From positions 1 through 64,000 of the forward strand of contig JAEINL010000003.1 in assembly GCA_016342655.1 (NCBI GenBank): 64,000 nt of DNA, in the 5' to 3' direction. The stretch comes from Sphaerochaeta sp. GTDB taxonomy: Bacteria; Spirochaetota; Spirochaetia; Sphaerochaetales; Sphaerochaetaceae. The translations under genes were made by a program, and so were the position numbers. This document shows positions 33,069 to 41,375 of the stretch, piece after piece. Within the stretch, counting starts at the first letter, position 1. Each line of letters begins with the position of its first letter. The notes under the pieces were generated by a model. That model did no database searches. It was not told the DNA's origin and was given only the letters and a program-made list of their open reading frames with translations.

Positions 33069-34082
33069 ATTAAATATACCATAAATGAGCTAGCCAAACT
33101 ATGTAAGACATCCCCTGCTACCATATCAAGGATTACCAATAATCCTGAACTGGTTTCTCAACCATTGAGAGAGAGGATTGAGAACACAATGAAGGAGGTT
33201 GGGTACAAGCCCAATCCTTTTGCTTCTCGGCTAAGTTCCAACTCCACCTGGGGGTTGGGTCTTTTTGTCTTCGACATCCTCAATCCCTTCTTTGCATTGA
33301 TTGTGAGAAATATCAGTCATCTTGCCATGGAAGAACAGATTCCTCTTACTGTGTGTGACACTGAGAACAACGAGGAGAAAGAAAATCTCTATTTGGAATA
33401 TCTTTTGGATACCAAGGTGGAAGGGATTATCTTTGCTGAAGGAATCTCCCTGAAAACAATCGAGAAGGCAAAGAAATACACCCGTGTTGTGCTGATAGAC
33501 AGCCATTACCATCATGGTTCAATTTCTGAAGTCCATAGTGATAACTATGGTGGCGCTTGTCTTGCTGTCGAGCATCTGATTGCTCTGAATCATACCAAGA
33601 TAGGATTTGTTGGGGGGCCAGAAGATTGGCCGACTGCCCATGATCGTTTCCTTGGCTATGAGGGCACGCTTCGCAAACACAATATCCCTATCCGTTCTGA
33701 CTTTTTTTTCCCAGGTGACCTCCGCTTTGAATCAGGAGGGGATGCTATTGATACCTACATATCTTTGCAGGATAAGCCGACAGCCATCTTTTGTGCGAAC
33801 GACCAGATGGCATATGGGGCTCTTGCTCGGGCAAAGAACTGCGGCATAGCTATTCCAGGAGATCTTTCCATTGTCGGGTTTGATGACATACCCCTCTACA
33901 ATGTCTTTGATACCAAGCTGACAACGGTACACCAGGATATACAAGCGTTAAGCGAACACTCGTTCAATTTGCTTTTCCCAAAAGACAAGAAAAGCGACTT
34001 TTCCAATAATCCAAAGGAGGTAACAGTCCCCACCACCTTAGTGCCGGGACAGACCTGTAGGGCTTTGCCTTCGAATCATTAA
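33069..34082 (+). CDS. LacI-family regulator of the GRE regulon, possible ATT start
   Basis: A ~337-residue LacI/GalR regulator: helix-turn-helix YTINELAKLCKTSPATISRI, and a sensor domain with FANxx-type segments such as AIFCANDQMAYG and SIVGFDDIPLYN. The ribosome site AGGAGGTGA (33055-33063) is a perfect 16S match. An in-frame GTG at 33060 lies inside it, too close to work well. ATT at 33069, five bases past the site, begins the sequence where relatives usually start (M-K-Y-T-I). No ATG is available nearby. It probably binds the three TGAAANCGGTTTC sites. Thirteen bases separate it from the activase gene. Confidence 0.8.
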   Translation: MKYTINELAKLCKTSPATISRITNNPELVSQPLRERIENTMKEVGYKPNPFASRLSSNSTWGLGLFVFDILNPFFALIVRNISHLAMEEQIPLTVCDTENNEEKENLYLEYLLDTKVEGIIFAEGISLKTIEKAKKYTRVVLIDSHYHHGSISEVHSDNYGGACLAVEHLIALNHTKIGFVGGPEDWPTAHDRFLGYEGTLRKHNIPIRSDFFFPGDLRFESGGDAIDTYISLQDKPTAIFCANDQMAYGALARAKNCGIAIPGDLSIVGFDDIPLYNVFDTKLTTVHQDIQALSEHSFNLLFPKDKKSDFSNNPKEVTVPTTLVPGQTCRALPSNH

Positions 34083-34095
34083 GGGAGCATCACCG

Positions 34096-34998
34096 ATGAA
34101 TGTTTTTACCATAGAACGATTTGGGACGAAAGATGGGCCTGGTATCCGCACAGTTGTATTTTTCAAGGGGTGTAACTTGCGTTGTGCTTGGTGTCAGAAC
34201 CCAGAATCACAGCTGGCAAAGCCACAAGTAATGTATACTCAAGCGTCCTGTGTTGGATGTGGAAAATGCGCAGAGGTCTGTCCGGTTGGGGCTATTACGT
34301 ATGATGAAACCTTTGGATTTATCTCTGATTCCAATCTCTGCGTTCTCTGTGGGGCTTGTCTGGATGCTTGTCTGTATGATGCCCGTTCGATAGTGGGGAA
34401 AGAGTGGGATGAAGACCTTTTAGTGAAGGAGCTGCTCAAAGATAGACAATTCTTTAGTGAAAGTGGTGGAGGTGTGACCTTTTCTGGTGGAGAGCCCTTG
34501 CTACAAGGCAAGTCTTTGGTTTCTTTGTCCGCTGCTCTGAAGAAGGAGCATATCAATCTAGCAATCGAAAGCGCTGCTTGTGTGCCATGGCCTGTGCTTG
34601 AGCCTTTTCTTCCGCTTATTGACCTTTTTTACATTGATATAAAACACCTTGATTCTGAAAAGCACAAGAAGTATACAGAATCTGATAATTCTCTAATCTT
34701 GGAAAATATCATTGCACTGGATAGGAACGGGGCGAATGTAATCATACGGGTTCCCATTATTCCAGGGTTTAATGATACCGCAGAAGAAATGCGCAAAACC
34801 TTTTCTTTCCTCAAGGAAAACACTTCATTGCAGAAAGTTGAACTTCTCCCTTTTAATCGGTTGGGACTGGCCAAGTATAGGGGCTTGGGTAGGGCTTATG
34901 CATATGAAAAAACACAGAACATGGTCAATGAAGATTTGACGGATTTGGTTCTCCTCGGGAAGGAGTATGGGCTCTTGGTGCATGCAGGGGCACTTTGA
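34096..34998 (+). CDS. Glycyl radical enzyme activase (radical SAM)
   Basis: A 300-residue radical SAM protein that installs the glycyl radical on its partner, most likely the GRE at 28817. The SAM cluster motif is CNLRCAWC (about residues 31-38). A two-cluster ferredoxin insert follows (CVGCGKCAEVCPVG, then CVLCGACLDACLY). GGGVTFSGGEPLLQ is the usual SAM-contact motif. It is co-transcribed with the LacI gene upstream and overlaps the DUF4037 gene by one base (TGATG). The GRE gene itself is 3 kb away on the opposite strand, which is unusual. Confidence 0.93.
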   Translation: MNVFTIERFGTKDGPGIRTVVFFKGCNLRCAWCQNPESQLAKPQVMYTQASCVGCGKCAEVCPVGAITYDETFGFISDSNLCVLCGACLDACLYDARSIVGKEWDEDLLVKELLKDRQFFSESGGGVTFSGGEPLLQGKSLVSLSAALKKEHINLAIESAACVPWPVLEPFLPLIDLFYIDIKHLDSEKHKKYTESDNSLILENIIALDRNGANVIIRVPIIPGFNDTAEEMRKTFSFLKENTSLQKVELLPFNRLGLAKYRGLGRAYAYEKTQNMVNEDLTDLVLLGKEYGLLVHAGAL

Positions 34999-35927
34999 TG
35001 AAAGGGTTGCAGGTATCTGAGCTTTTCTATGAGCAGGTGGTGCGCCCTTCGTTCATGAAAGAACTTTCTACCCAAGAGTTTGGATGTCTGTCCTTCGGTC
35101 TAGTAGGGCCTGGATCGGAGTGCTATGGTTTTGATGATGAGTTGTCTAGAGATCATGATTGGGGTCCCCGAGTCATGGTTTGGGTTCCTGACACTACTTC
35201 CAAGGATACGGTAGCGAGGTATCAGAGGATATACGACGGGTTGGATCCTCACTTTCTTGGATATGGGTTCTCCTGCAAAGTGGATAGGTCTGTAATCCGT
35301 CAAGGGGTCCTTCCCGTTGGAGGCTTCTTTTCCTCTGTACTTGGGTATGACCACCCTCCTGCCACCGAAATTGAATGGATTGTGGTTAAGGAGGAAGCCC
35401 TTTCTCTCGCTACCAACGGAAAGGTGTTTTATGATGGTCCGAACTTGGTCACAGCCTTCCGCCAAAGGCTCATGGCGTACTATCCCCAGGATGTGTGGCT
35501 GAAGAAACTCTCTTCCCGATGCGCCCTTATGGCCCAATATGGACAGAGCAATCTCCTTCGCTCCTATGAGCGCAAGGATGCATTGGGCGTTGGATATGAG
35601 CTGTCCATGTTTGCCAGGGAAGCTGCAATGCTTGTGTATCTGCTGAAAAAGCAATACAGGCCTTATTACAAATGGTTATATGTTGGGTTGGAAGGACTAG
35701 GTGAGCTTGGTAGTTCTGTGAGTAAGCAATTGAAGGCTCTCCTTGTGGCACGTTCTATGCAAGAGCGATTGGATAGGATTGAGAAGCTTGTAGTGTACTT
35801 GCAGGATGCAATTTCCCGTGCATTGGACCTTACCCCTTGTACTTCCTTTATGCTCCCCCTTGCAGAACAGATCCAGAGGGGAATCCAAAGTGAATTTTTA
35901 CGGGAGTATCCCGGATTGTTGGAATAA
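34998..35927 (+). CDS. DUF4037-domain protein (nucleotidyltransferase-like)
   Basis: A 309-residue protein. The N-terminal part has a nucleotidyltransferase-like signature, GPGSECYGFDDELSRDHDWGPR (cut: GPGSE, then the Asp pair in SRDHDWG), typical of DUF4037. The C-terminal ~130 residues are helical. No catalytic role is established for this family. The start is ATG 34998, coupled to the activase stop; the frame also contains an upstream TTG at 34995. The tight coupling suggests a role in the GRE or activase, for instance modification or repair. Function unknown. Confidence 0.7.
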   Translation: MKGLQVSELFYEQVVRPSFMKELSTQEFGCLSFGLVGPGSECYGFDDELSRDHDWGPRVMVWVPDTTSKDTVARYQRIYDGLDPHFLGYGFSCKVDRSVIRQGVLPVGGFFSSVLGYDHPPATEIEWIVVKEEALSLATNGKVFYDGPNLVTAFRQRLMAYYPQDVWLKKLSSRCALMAQYGQSNLLRSYERKDALGVGYELSMFAREAAMLVYLLKKQYRPYYKWLYVGLEGLGELGSSVSKQLKALLVARSMQERLDRIEKLVVYLQDAISRALDLTPCTSFMLPLAEQIQRGIQSEFLREYPGLLE

Positions 35928-35940
35928 GGTGGTCGGATGT

Positions 35941-36492
35941 ATGGATACAAAGAAAGACAGACTGATACAAAAGGTTGTTGCACTTGAGGCTGAGATGTTT
36001 GTCGGTGTTCGCAGTTCAGTGCCAGCCCCTTGCCAACAGGATTTGGAGGCCTTCTCCTTGCATCGGGAGGCGCAGGTATACCCATGGTCTGAAAAGACCC
36101 TAAAGAGGTATCTCTCTGACCTTCTTTGTGCCAAGCGACAGGGGATAAATCTCATGACCATTAAGTATGCCAGGATGGGGGAACAAATACCCCCATATTC
36201 CAGTAATCCCCTGATTGCGAAGTTGGTGGAACAATTCCTCAGATGGCAGATCGAGACTAAGGAAAAATTCCCAAAGGTGATGCAGGGCTCACGAACCATA
36301 AAGGACTTTTGCATCTATCTTGCCAGTGAGTTGGAAACCTATTCAGACCGAACACTTGAGCTTTTGGATTCTGATGTCGCCTCTTTCTTGGCTGAGGGCA
36401 AAAACATGATAGTCTCTACATATGAGAGATTAGCAAACAGGTATGGTTTTTCGTCCTTGCGTGCAATGGAAGAGCATTTTTGGAGGAAATAG
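35941..36492 (+). CDS. DUF4125-family protein
   Basis: A 183-residue, largely helical protein recognised as DUF4125-like (VALEAEMFVGV, SLHREAQVYPWSEKTLKRYLSDL, IKYARMGEQIP, LEEHFW-type end). It follows the DUF4037 gene by 13 bases; the two domains are also found fused in other bacteria, as I recall. No motif suggests an enzyme active site. A role alongside the activase is inferred only from context. The start at 35941 is chosen from homology, since the longer in-frame start at 35806 lies inside the DUF4037 gene. Confidence 0.65.
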   Translation: MDTKKDRLIQKVVALEAEMFVGVRSSVPAPCQQDLEAFSLHREAQVYPWSEKTLKRYLSDLLCAKRQGINLMTIKYARMGEQIPPYSSNPLIAKLVEQFLRWQIETKEKFPKVMQGSRTIKDFCIYLASELETYSDRTLELLDSDVASFLAEGKNMIVSTYERLANRYGFSSLRAMEEHFWRK

Positions 36493-36603
36493 GTAGGTTT
36501 CTAGGTTTTGCAATACTTTTTCATGTATATGTCAAATTATGGTAAAGATAGAACATTATTTCTGCAAATTGTCTAGGATACGAGAAAAATATTCGAATGT
36601 CAC

Positions 36604-36655
36604 TTGACATGTGGAGTTTTTGTGTTAGACTTTTACCAGTATGAAATCGGTTTCA
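36604..36655 (+). promoter_or_regulatory. Promoter and LacI operator of the ribose-type importer operon
   Basis: TTGACA (36604-36609), 16 bases, TAGACT (36626-36631), then the palindrome TGAAATCGGTTTCA (36642-36655) just after the likely start of transcription. The same promoter sequences (TTGACA, 16 bases, TAGACT) and a similar palindrome stand before the LacI gene at 59987. Confidence 0.75.
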
Positions 36656-36757
36656 GTGGAAACCAATGACCGGTGCATGAAATGCAGAATGTTGGTGTTT
36701 TGGTGAAAGTGATTCCATATACCACAGTTGTGGTGGAAAAACTAAGGAGGACTTATG

Positions 36758-37708
36758 ATGAAAAAGGTGGTTGTATTGGCTCTGGTTGTGATGTTCGTTG
36801 CAACATTCGGCGTGTTTGCTGCTGGTGCGCAGGAAGCGGCAGGTCCTGGTTTGATGGTTATTATTACTCCTGATAAGGATAATACATTCTTTACTGCTGA
36901 AGCAGATACTGCAAAAACTGTAGCCGAATCATTGGGGTACAGGACTTTGCTTGCAGTTCATGGTGATGATCCGATGAAAGAGAGTGATATCATCGATTCC
37001 GCCATTTCCAGCAAGGCTGTAGCAATCATCATTGATGTTGCTAACTCCGATGCTTCTCCCAACAACCTGAAAAGGGCAAAAAATGCTGGAATCCCAGTAT
37101 TTCTCATGGATAGGGAGATTAACACCACAGGTATTGCAGAAGCACAGTTTATTTCCAACAACTTCCAGGGCGCAACGCTCGGTGCTGAGTATTTTGTAGA
37201 GCTCATGAAAGAAAAAGGCAACTATATTGAGTTGGTCGGTAAAGAGTCAGATACCAACGCTGGTGTCCGCTCAAAGGGTTTCCATAGCATCATTGATCAG
37301 TATCCTGACATGAAGATGGTTGCACGTGAGACTGCAAACTGGGATCAGAATGAAGCGTATGCTAAAGTTGAGTCAATTCTCCAGTCCAATCCAAAGGTGA
37401 ATGGAATCATTTGTGGTAATGATACCATGGCCCTTGGAGCACAGGCTGCTATTGATTCAGCAGGAAGAAGCGACATCTTTGTTCAGGGATTCGATGGTAA
37501 TGATGATGTTCTTGATTCAATCATGATGGGCAAGATTGATGGTACTTCGATGCAGCCAAATGCCCTCAATGCTGAGATGGCTGTCAAGACTGCAGATAAA
37601 TTCATCAAGACTGGGTCTACCGGTTTGACTGAAGAGAAAGTGCTCAACGGTTGTTTCTTGATTACTCCTGAAAATGCTAGCCAGTGGAGAGGCTTCACGA
37701 AGAAATAA
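36758..37708 (+). CDS. rbsB: Ribose-type sugar ABC transporter, substrate-binding protein
   Basis: A 316-residue periplasmic binding protein of the RbsB family. A signal peptide (MKKVVVLALVVMFVATFGVFA) precedes the spirochaete-style AGAQEAAG. The mature part has the RbsB-like IDVANSDASPNNLKRAKNAGIPVFLMDRE (key piece GIPVFLMDRE) and GNDTMALGAQAAIDSAGR segments. ATG 36758 is favoured over 36755 by spacing to AAGGAGG. The substrate is a sugar or polyol processed by this regulon; ribose itself is not implied. Confidence 0.9.
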   Translation: MKKVVVLALVVMFVATFGVFAAGAQEAAGPGLMVIITPDKDNTFFTAEADTAKTVAESLGYRTLLAVHGDDPMKESDIIDSAISSKAVAIIIDVANSDASPNNLKRAKNAGIPVFLMDREINTTGIAEAQFISNNFQGATLGAEYFVELMKEKGNYIELVGKESDTNAGVRSKGFHSIIDQYPDMKMVARETANWDQNEAYAKVESILQSNPKVNGIICGNDTMALGAQAAIDSAGRSDIFVQGFDGNDDVLDSIMMGKIDGTSMQPNALNAEMAVKTADKFIKTGSTGLTEEKVLNGCFLITPENASQWRGFTKK

Positions 37709-37734
37709 TTGAATTGGCCATACTGGATTTATAG

Positions 37735-37776
37735 GGGAGCCGTAGTGAGCAATTGTTTTGGTTACGGCTCCCTTTT
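37735..37776 (+). terminator. Intercistronic terminator/attenuator after rbsB
   Basis: GGGAGCCGTA (37735-37744) pairs with TACGGCTCCC (37763-37772), then TTTT. It should lower expression of the downstream transporter genes relative to the binding protein. Confidence 0.8.
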
Positions 37777-37933
37777 ATTCCCCAACGAAGCGAGAGTAGC
37801 GGAAGCATTACCATGCTTCCATTACCGAGCAAGTGCTGGGAAAGCAAGGTGAGATAAAGCGCCCCTTGGGGCGGAAAAGGGGGCAAAACCTCCTCTTTCC
37901 AGGGTTTGCCCTGGGGTATTGATACCTTTCATT
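37777..37933. repeat. Structured intergenic repeat, copy 1
   Basis: A 157-base segment almost identical to 50632-50783. Consecutive hairpins: GGAAGCAT-tacc-ATGCTTCC, GCCCC-tt-GGGGC, a GGAAA/TTTCC stem enclosing G- and C-rich arms, and CCAGGG-tttg-CCCTGG. It sits between the rbsB terminator and the DUF2291 gene. No protein frame covers it. Confidence 0.8.
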
Positions 37934-37974
37934 CGAATTGATATGTAGTAATTTTGATGCTGTGGAGTTATCCC

Positions 37975-38700
37975 ATGAAGAATACCAAATACGTTACAAG
38001 TTGTTTTGCTGTCCTGTTATTGGTTCTGTTTGCTTGTCTCTTCTCTTCTTGTACCATTCGCAAATTGAGCGAAATTGAATCAAAGGCCTCTTGTTCAGAT
38101 GATTCAGGCTACGACTTTTCAGCGTGGACAAAAAGTGGTAGTTCCTTTAATCCAAAAGCGTATGTAGAAGAAAATTGGGATTCTAAGATTATACCCCTAT
38201 TCTTAGAAAATTCGATAGATGCGGTTACCGTTATTTCTTCTTTGAGACTAGAGGGTGCCGATACTGCGCTAGCAACCTATGGAGTAGAAAGAGAAGATGG
38301 CTCAAGGATGCAGGGGTTTAAACTCACAGCGGTGGCTACGGTAACAGAATATGACGACTCTTCTCGCAACGGCTTGATCAGAATAGATTTCGCCCCTGAG
38401 GATGGGGTATTTGACGCCATCCTGCAGGTAGGTCCGGTCATCAAACAGACCGCAATTCGAGATACGTTGGAATGCGTTGGCTTTACGGATGCGGGAAACC
38501 AGATGTTCTTTGCTGAGCTCTCGGATGAATTGAACAAGATGATGAGATTGAAGGCAATTGATCCTTTGGACTTGACTACCATCACGGGCAAGAAGATCAA
38601 GTTCTATGGTGCCCTGAAGATTAATGAGGGGGACACTGATTTTTCATCGATAGTAATCACCCCTGTGCTGATTGAAATACTTGATGATAGCCAAAATTGA
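37975..38700 (+). CDS. DUF2291-family lipoprotein
   Basis: A 241-residue protein with a lipoprotein signal peptide: basic start, hydrophobic stretch, then the lipobox-like SSCTIRKL with Cys at about residue 26. The family DUF2291 is commonly encoded within ribose-type ABC transporter operons. Its role is unknown; a membrane-anchored accessory of substrate capture is a guess from context. The ATG at 37975 is preceded by TGGAG; a longer in-frame start at 37954 is less likely. Confidence 0.8.
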   Translation: MKNTKYVTSCFAVLLLVLFACLFSSCTIRKLSEIESKASCSDDSGYDFSAWTKSGSSFNPKAYVEENWDSKIIPLFLENSIDAVTVISSLRLEGADTALATYGVEREDGSRMQGFKLTAVATVTEYDDSSRNGLIRIDFAPEDGVFDAILQVGPVIKQTAIRDTLECVGFTDAGNQMFFAELSDELNKMMRLKAIDPLDLTTITGKKIKFYGALKINEGDTDFSSIVITPVLIEILDDSQN

Positions 38701-38714
38701 ATAGGGAGAGAGGA

Positions 38715-40271
38715 ATGGATAAGCACGATGATATCCTGTTGATGGAAGCAAAAAACATCAGCAAAGTTTACCCAGGAACCAAAGCACTGAACGACGTTGA
38801 TTTTCAAATTTTCAAGGGAAAGGTGAATGTGCTGATCGGTGAAAATGGTGCCGGAAAATCCACATTGATGAAGATTGTTGCAGGTATCCAGAAGCCCACA
38901 GATGGGAAGATGATCATCTATGATGAGAGGGGGAATGGTGAAGAGGTCACCTTTTCCTCAACCCGTGAGGCTTCACGCAAAGGGATTGAGATAGTCCATC
39001 AGGAACTGAATCTTTTTGGTGATATGAGCGTTGCTGAGAATATTTTCATGAATAGGGAGATAAAGAAATTTGGCTCCTTATGCATAGACCATGCTGCCCA
39101 AGAATCCAAGGCTTCAGAGATTTTGAGGCGGCTCAAGCAAGATATTGACCCCAAGACCCTTGTTCGTGACCTCAGGCTAGGGAAGCGCCAGATTGTAGAG
39201 ATTGCAAAGACCTTGGTGGAGGACCCAAAAATCCTGATCATGGACGAACCTACTTCCTCGCTGAGCATTCAGGAGGTAGATATCCTGTTTACCATGATTA
39301 GGGAGCTGAAGGCGCAGGGAGTGGCAATCGTGTACATCTCCCACAGGCTTGAGGAGCTTAAACAGATTGGTGATTATATCACTATTCTTCGTGATTCCAG
39401 GTTGGTGCACACCGGCCTTATTAGTGAACTGACGATCAAGCAGATTGTAGCCCTTATGATAGGCCGTGACCAGAAGGATTTCTTTGCAGGCAGTTCCCAT
39501 ACGACAGGAAAAGAGATTTTGGAGGTTAAGGATATCACCCTTCCAAGGCTTGGAGGTGGATTTACCCTCCAAAAAGTATCTTTTACCTTATATGAAGGGG
39601 AGATTCTAGGAATATATGGGCTTATGGGTGCTGGGCGCACGGAGTTGCTCGAATGTCTTATGGGACTGAATGACAAGATGGAGGGTGATATTCTGCTTGG
39701 AGGAAGTTCCCTCGCGGCAAAAGACACCAGAAGTCGCATAGACCGGGGTATGATTCTTATCCCTGAAGAGCGTCAAAGGGAAGGCCTGTTCCTGAACCTT
39801 TCAGTGAAAAGCAATATATCCATGGCAAGTCTGCTCAAGTATGTTGTTTCAAAAGTACATGTGAATAGAGAAAAGGAAGATTGTGGAGTGGATTCCATGA
39901 TCAAAGAGATGTCCATCAAGGTTGCCAATAAGAATTTGACAGTCAATGCCCTGAGCGGTGGTAATCAGCAGAAGGTTGTCATTGGGAAATGCCTTCTTAC
40001 CAAACCCAAGGTTTTGCTGATGGACGAACCTACCCGTGGAATTGATATTGGTGCCAAATCAGACGTCTTCCAGATCATGGGGGGAATGGCTGAAAAGGGT
40101 TTGGGCGTGATTTTTGTTTCCTCGGAGATGGATGAAGTCTGTTCCATGTCTGATAGGATCATCGTCCTGTCAAAGGGTGTGGTTACCGGGGTATTTACTA
40201 GGGCTGAAATTTCCGAAGAGAAAATTAGGAAAGCATCTGAAATCGGACATAGTTTGATTGTTACTGCGTAA
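38715..40271 (+). CDS. rbsA: Ribose-type sugar ABC transporter, ATP-binding protein
   Basis: A 518-residue RbsA/MglA-type double ATPase. Domain 1 has Walker A GENGAGKSTLMKI, the LRLGKRQIVEIAKTL signature region and Walker B ILIMDEPTSSL. Domain 2 has the degenerate GLMGAGRTELLECL, LSGGNQQKVVIGKCL and LLMDEPTRGIDIGAK. It energises uptake through the permease at 40288. The ATG at 38715 follows GGGAGAGA; the frame opens slightly earlier over the DUF2291 stop. Confidence 0.93.
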   Translation: MDKHDDILLMEAKNISKVYPGTKALNDVDFQIFKGKVNVLIGENGAGKSTLMKIVAGIQKPTDGKMIIYDERGNGEEVTFSSTREASRKGIEIVHQELNLFGDMSVAENIFMNREIKKFGSLCIDHAAQESKASEILRRLKQDIDPKTLVRDLRLGKRQIVEIAKTLVEDPKILIMDEPTSSLSIQEVDILFTMIRELKAQGVAIVYISHRLEELKQIGDYITILRDSRLVHTGLISELTIKQIVALMIGRDQKDFFAGSSHTTGKEILEVKDITLPRLGGGFTLQKVSFTLYEGEILGIYGLMGAGRTELLECLMGLNDKMEGDILLGGSSLAAKDTRSRIDRGMILIPEERQREGLFLNLSVKSNISMASLLKYVVSKVHVNREKEDCGVDSMIKEMSIKVANKNLTVNALSGGNQQKVVIGKCLLTKPKVLLMDEPTRGIDIGAKSDVFQIMGGMAEKGLGVIFVSSEMDEVCSMSDRIIVLSKGVVTGVFTRAEISEEKIRKASEIGHSLIVTA

Positions 40272-40287
40272 TGGAGGAGGGACTTCA

Positions 40288-41343
40288 ATGGTTATTACAA
40301 ATATGAAAGAAAAGAAATCTACCATGTCTTTGGGGATGTTGGCGCTCAAGATGCGCACTGTAATCGCTCTTATTCTCGTGGTTCTGGTGTTTTCAGTTCT
40401 GGTTCCCAATTTTTTGAGTATCAATAATCTCATTGTAATGGTAAAGCACTCTGCAATATGGGCTATCCTTGCTATAGGGGTTGCATACGTCATTATTGGT
40501 GGTGGTATCGACCTGTCGGTTGGCTCGATAGCAGGGTTCTGTGGAATGATCGCCGGTGGTCTTATTGTTGAAGGATTGCGCTTGCCAATGTTCGATATGG
40601 TAATCTATTTTAAAATCCCTCTGCTCATACCAATCATCCTCTTGATAGGAGTTGGGTTGGGTGTCATCAATGGTCTTCTTGTAACCAAACTGAATGTTGC
40701 CCCGTTCATTGCTACGTTGGGTATGCTATACATGGCACGGGGTTTTGCAATGCTCCGTTCTGGCGGAAAGACATTTCCCAACTTAGTGGGAAATCCTGAG
40801 TTGGGCAATACAGGATATACCCTCCTAGGTTCTGGTACCTTCTTGGGAATCCCCTTCATAATCTGGATTGCAATTGTGTTGGCAATTATCGCGACCTATG
40901 TCTCTAAACATACTCCGTTGGGTAGGTATGTGTATGCAGTAGGAGGAAATGAGGATGCTGCTGTCCTTTCAGGTATCAGGGTAAATAGGATTAAGATGGG
41001 AACGTATATGTTCTCAGGTTTTTCTGCTGCCTTAGTGGGTCTCATACTCTCTTCACAGCTTGCGGCAAGCCATCCGGCAACCGGCGAAAGTTATGAGCTT
41101 ACAGCCATAGCTGCGGTAGTCCTTGGTGGAACTTCCCTTAGTGGTGGTCGTGGTACAATTCTAGGAACCATCGTAGGAGCCCTCATCTTAGGTGTCTTGA
41201 ATGATGGGCTGGTAATGGTTGGAGTCTCTTCCTTCTGGCAGATAGCAATTAAGGGAATGGTTGTGATCGTAGCCGTCGTAATTGACCAGTTCCAGTTGAA
41301 GAAACAGGATGAGATGGCTCTGAAACAGCAAAAAGAGGCATGA
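40288..41343 (+). CDS. rbsC: Ribose-type sugar ABC transporter, permease
   Basis: A 351-residue inner-membrane permease of the RbsC family with about eight to ten hydrophobic segments. Typical motifs are VIIGGGIDLSVGSIAGFCG, FIATLGMLYMARGFA, YAVGGNEDAAVLSGIRV and VVLGGTSLSGGRGTILGT. The start at 40288 is set by the GGAGGAG ribosome site. It belongs to the operon that runs from rbsB to the kinase. Confidence 0.93.
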   Translation: MVITNMKEKKSTMSLGMLALKMRTVIALILVVLVFSVLVPNFLSINNLIVMVKHSAIWAILAIGVAYVIIGGGIDLSVGSIAGFCGMIAGGLIVEGLRLPMFDMVIYFKIPLLIPIILLIGVGLGVINGLLVTKLNVAPFIATLGMLYMARGFAMLRSGGKTFPNLVGNPELGNTGYTLLGSGTFLGIPFIIWIAIVLAIIATYVSKHTPLGRYVYAVGGNEDAAVLSGIRVNRIKMGTYMFSGFSAALVGLILSSQLAASHPATGESYELTAIAAVVLGGTSLSGGRGTILGTIVGALILGVLNDGLVMVGVSSFWQIAIKGMVVIVAVVIDQFQLKKQDEMALKQQKEA

Positions 41344-41375
41344 GTAAGAATACTTGGAGATGAGGAATAGTATCA

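Noticed and set aside
28817-36492. Propanediol-use or choline-use microcompartment locus
   Set aside because: No shell-protein, aldehyde dehydrogenase or phosphotransacylase genes are present, and the active-site motif differs from those enzymes.
37777-37933. CRISPR or riboswitch reading of the structured repeat
   Set aside because: There are no spaced short repeats, and no known riboswitch core was recognised. Placement after a terminator and at an IS remnant fits a dispersed repeat better.
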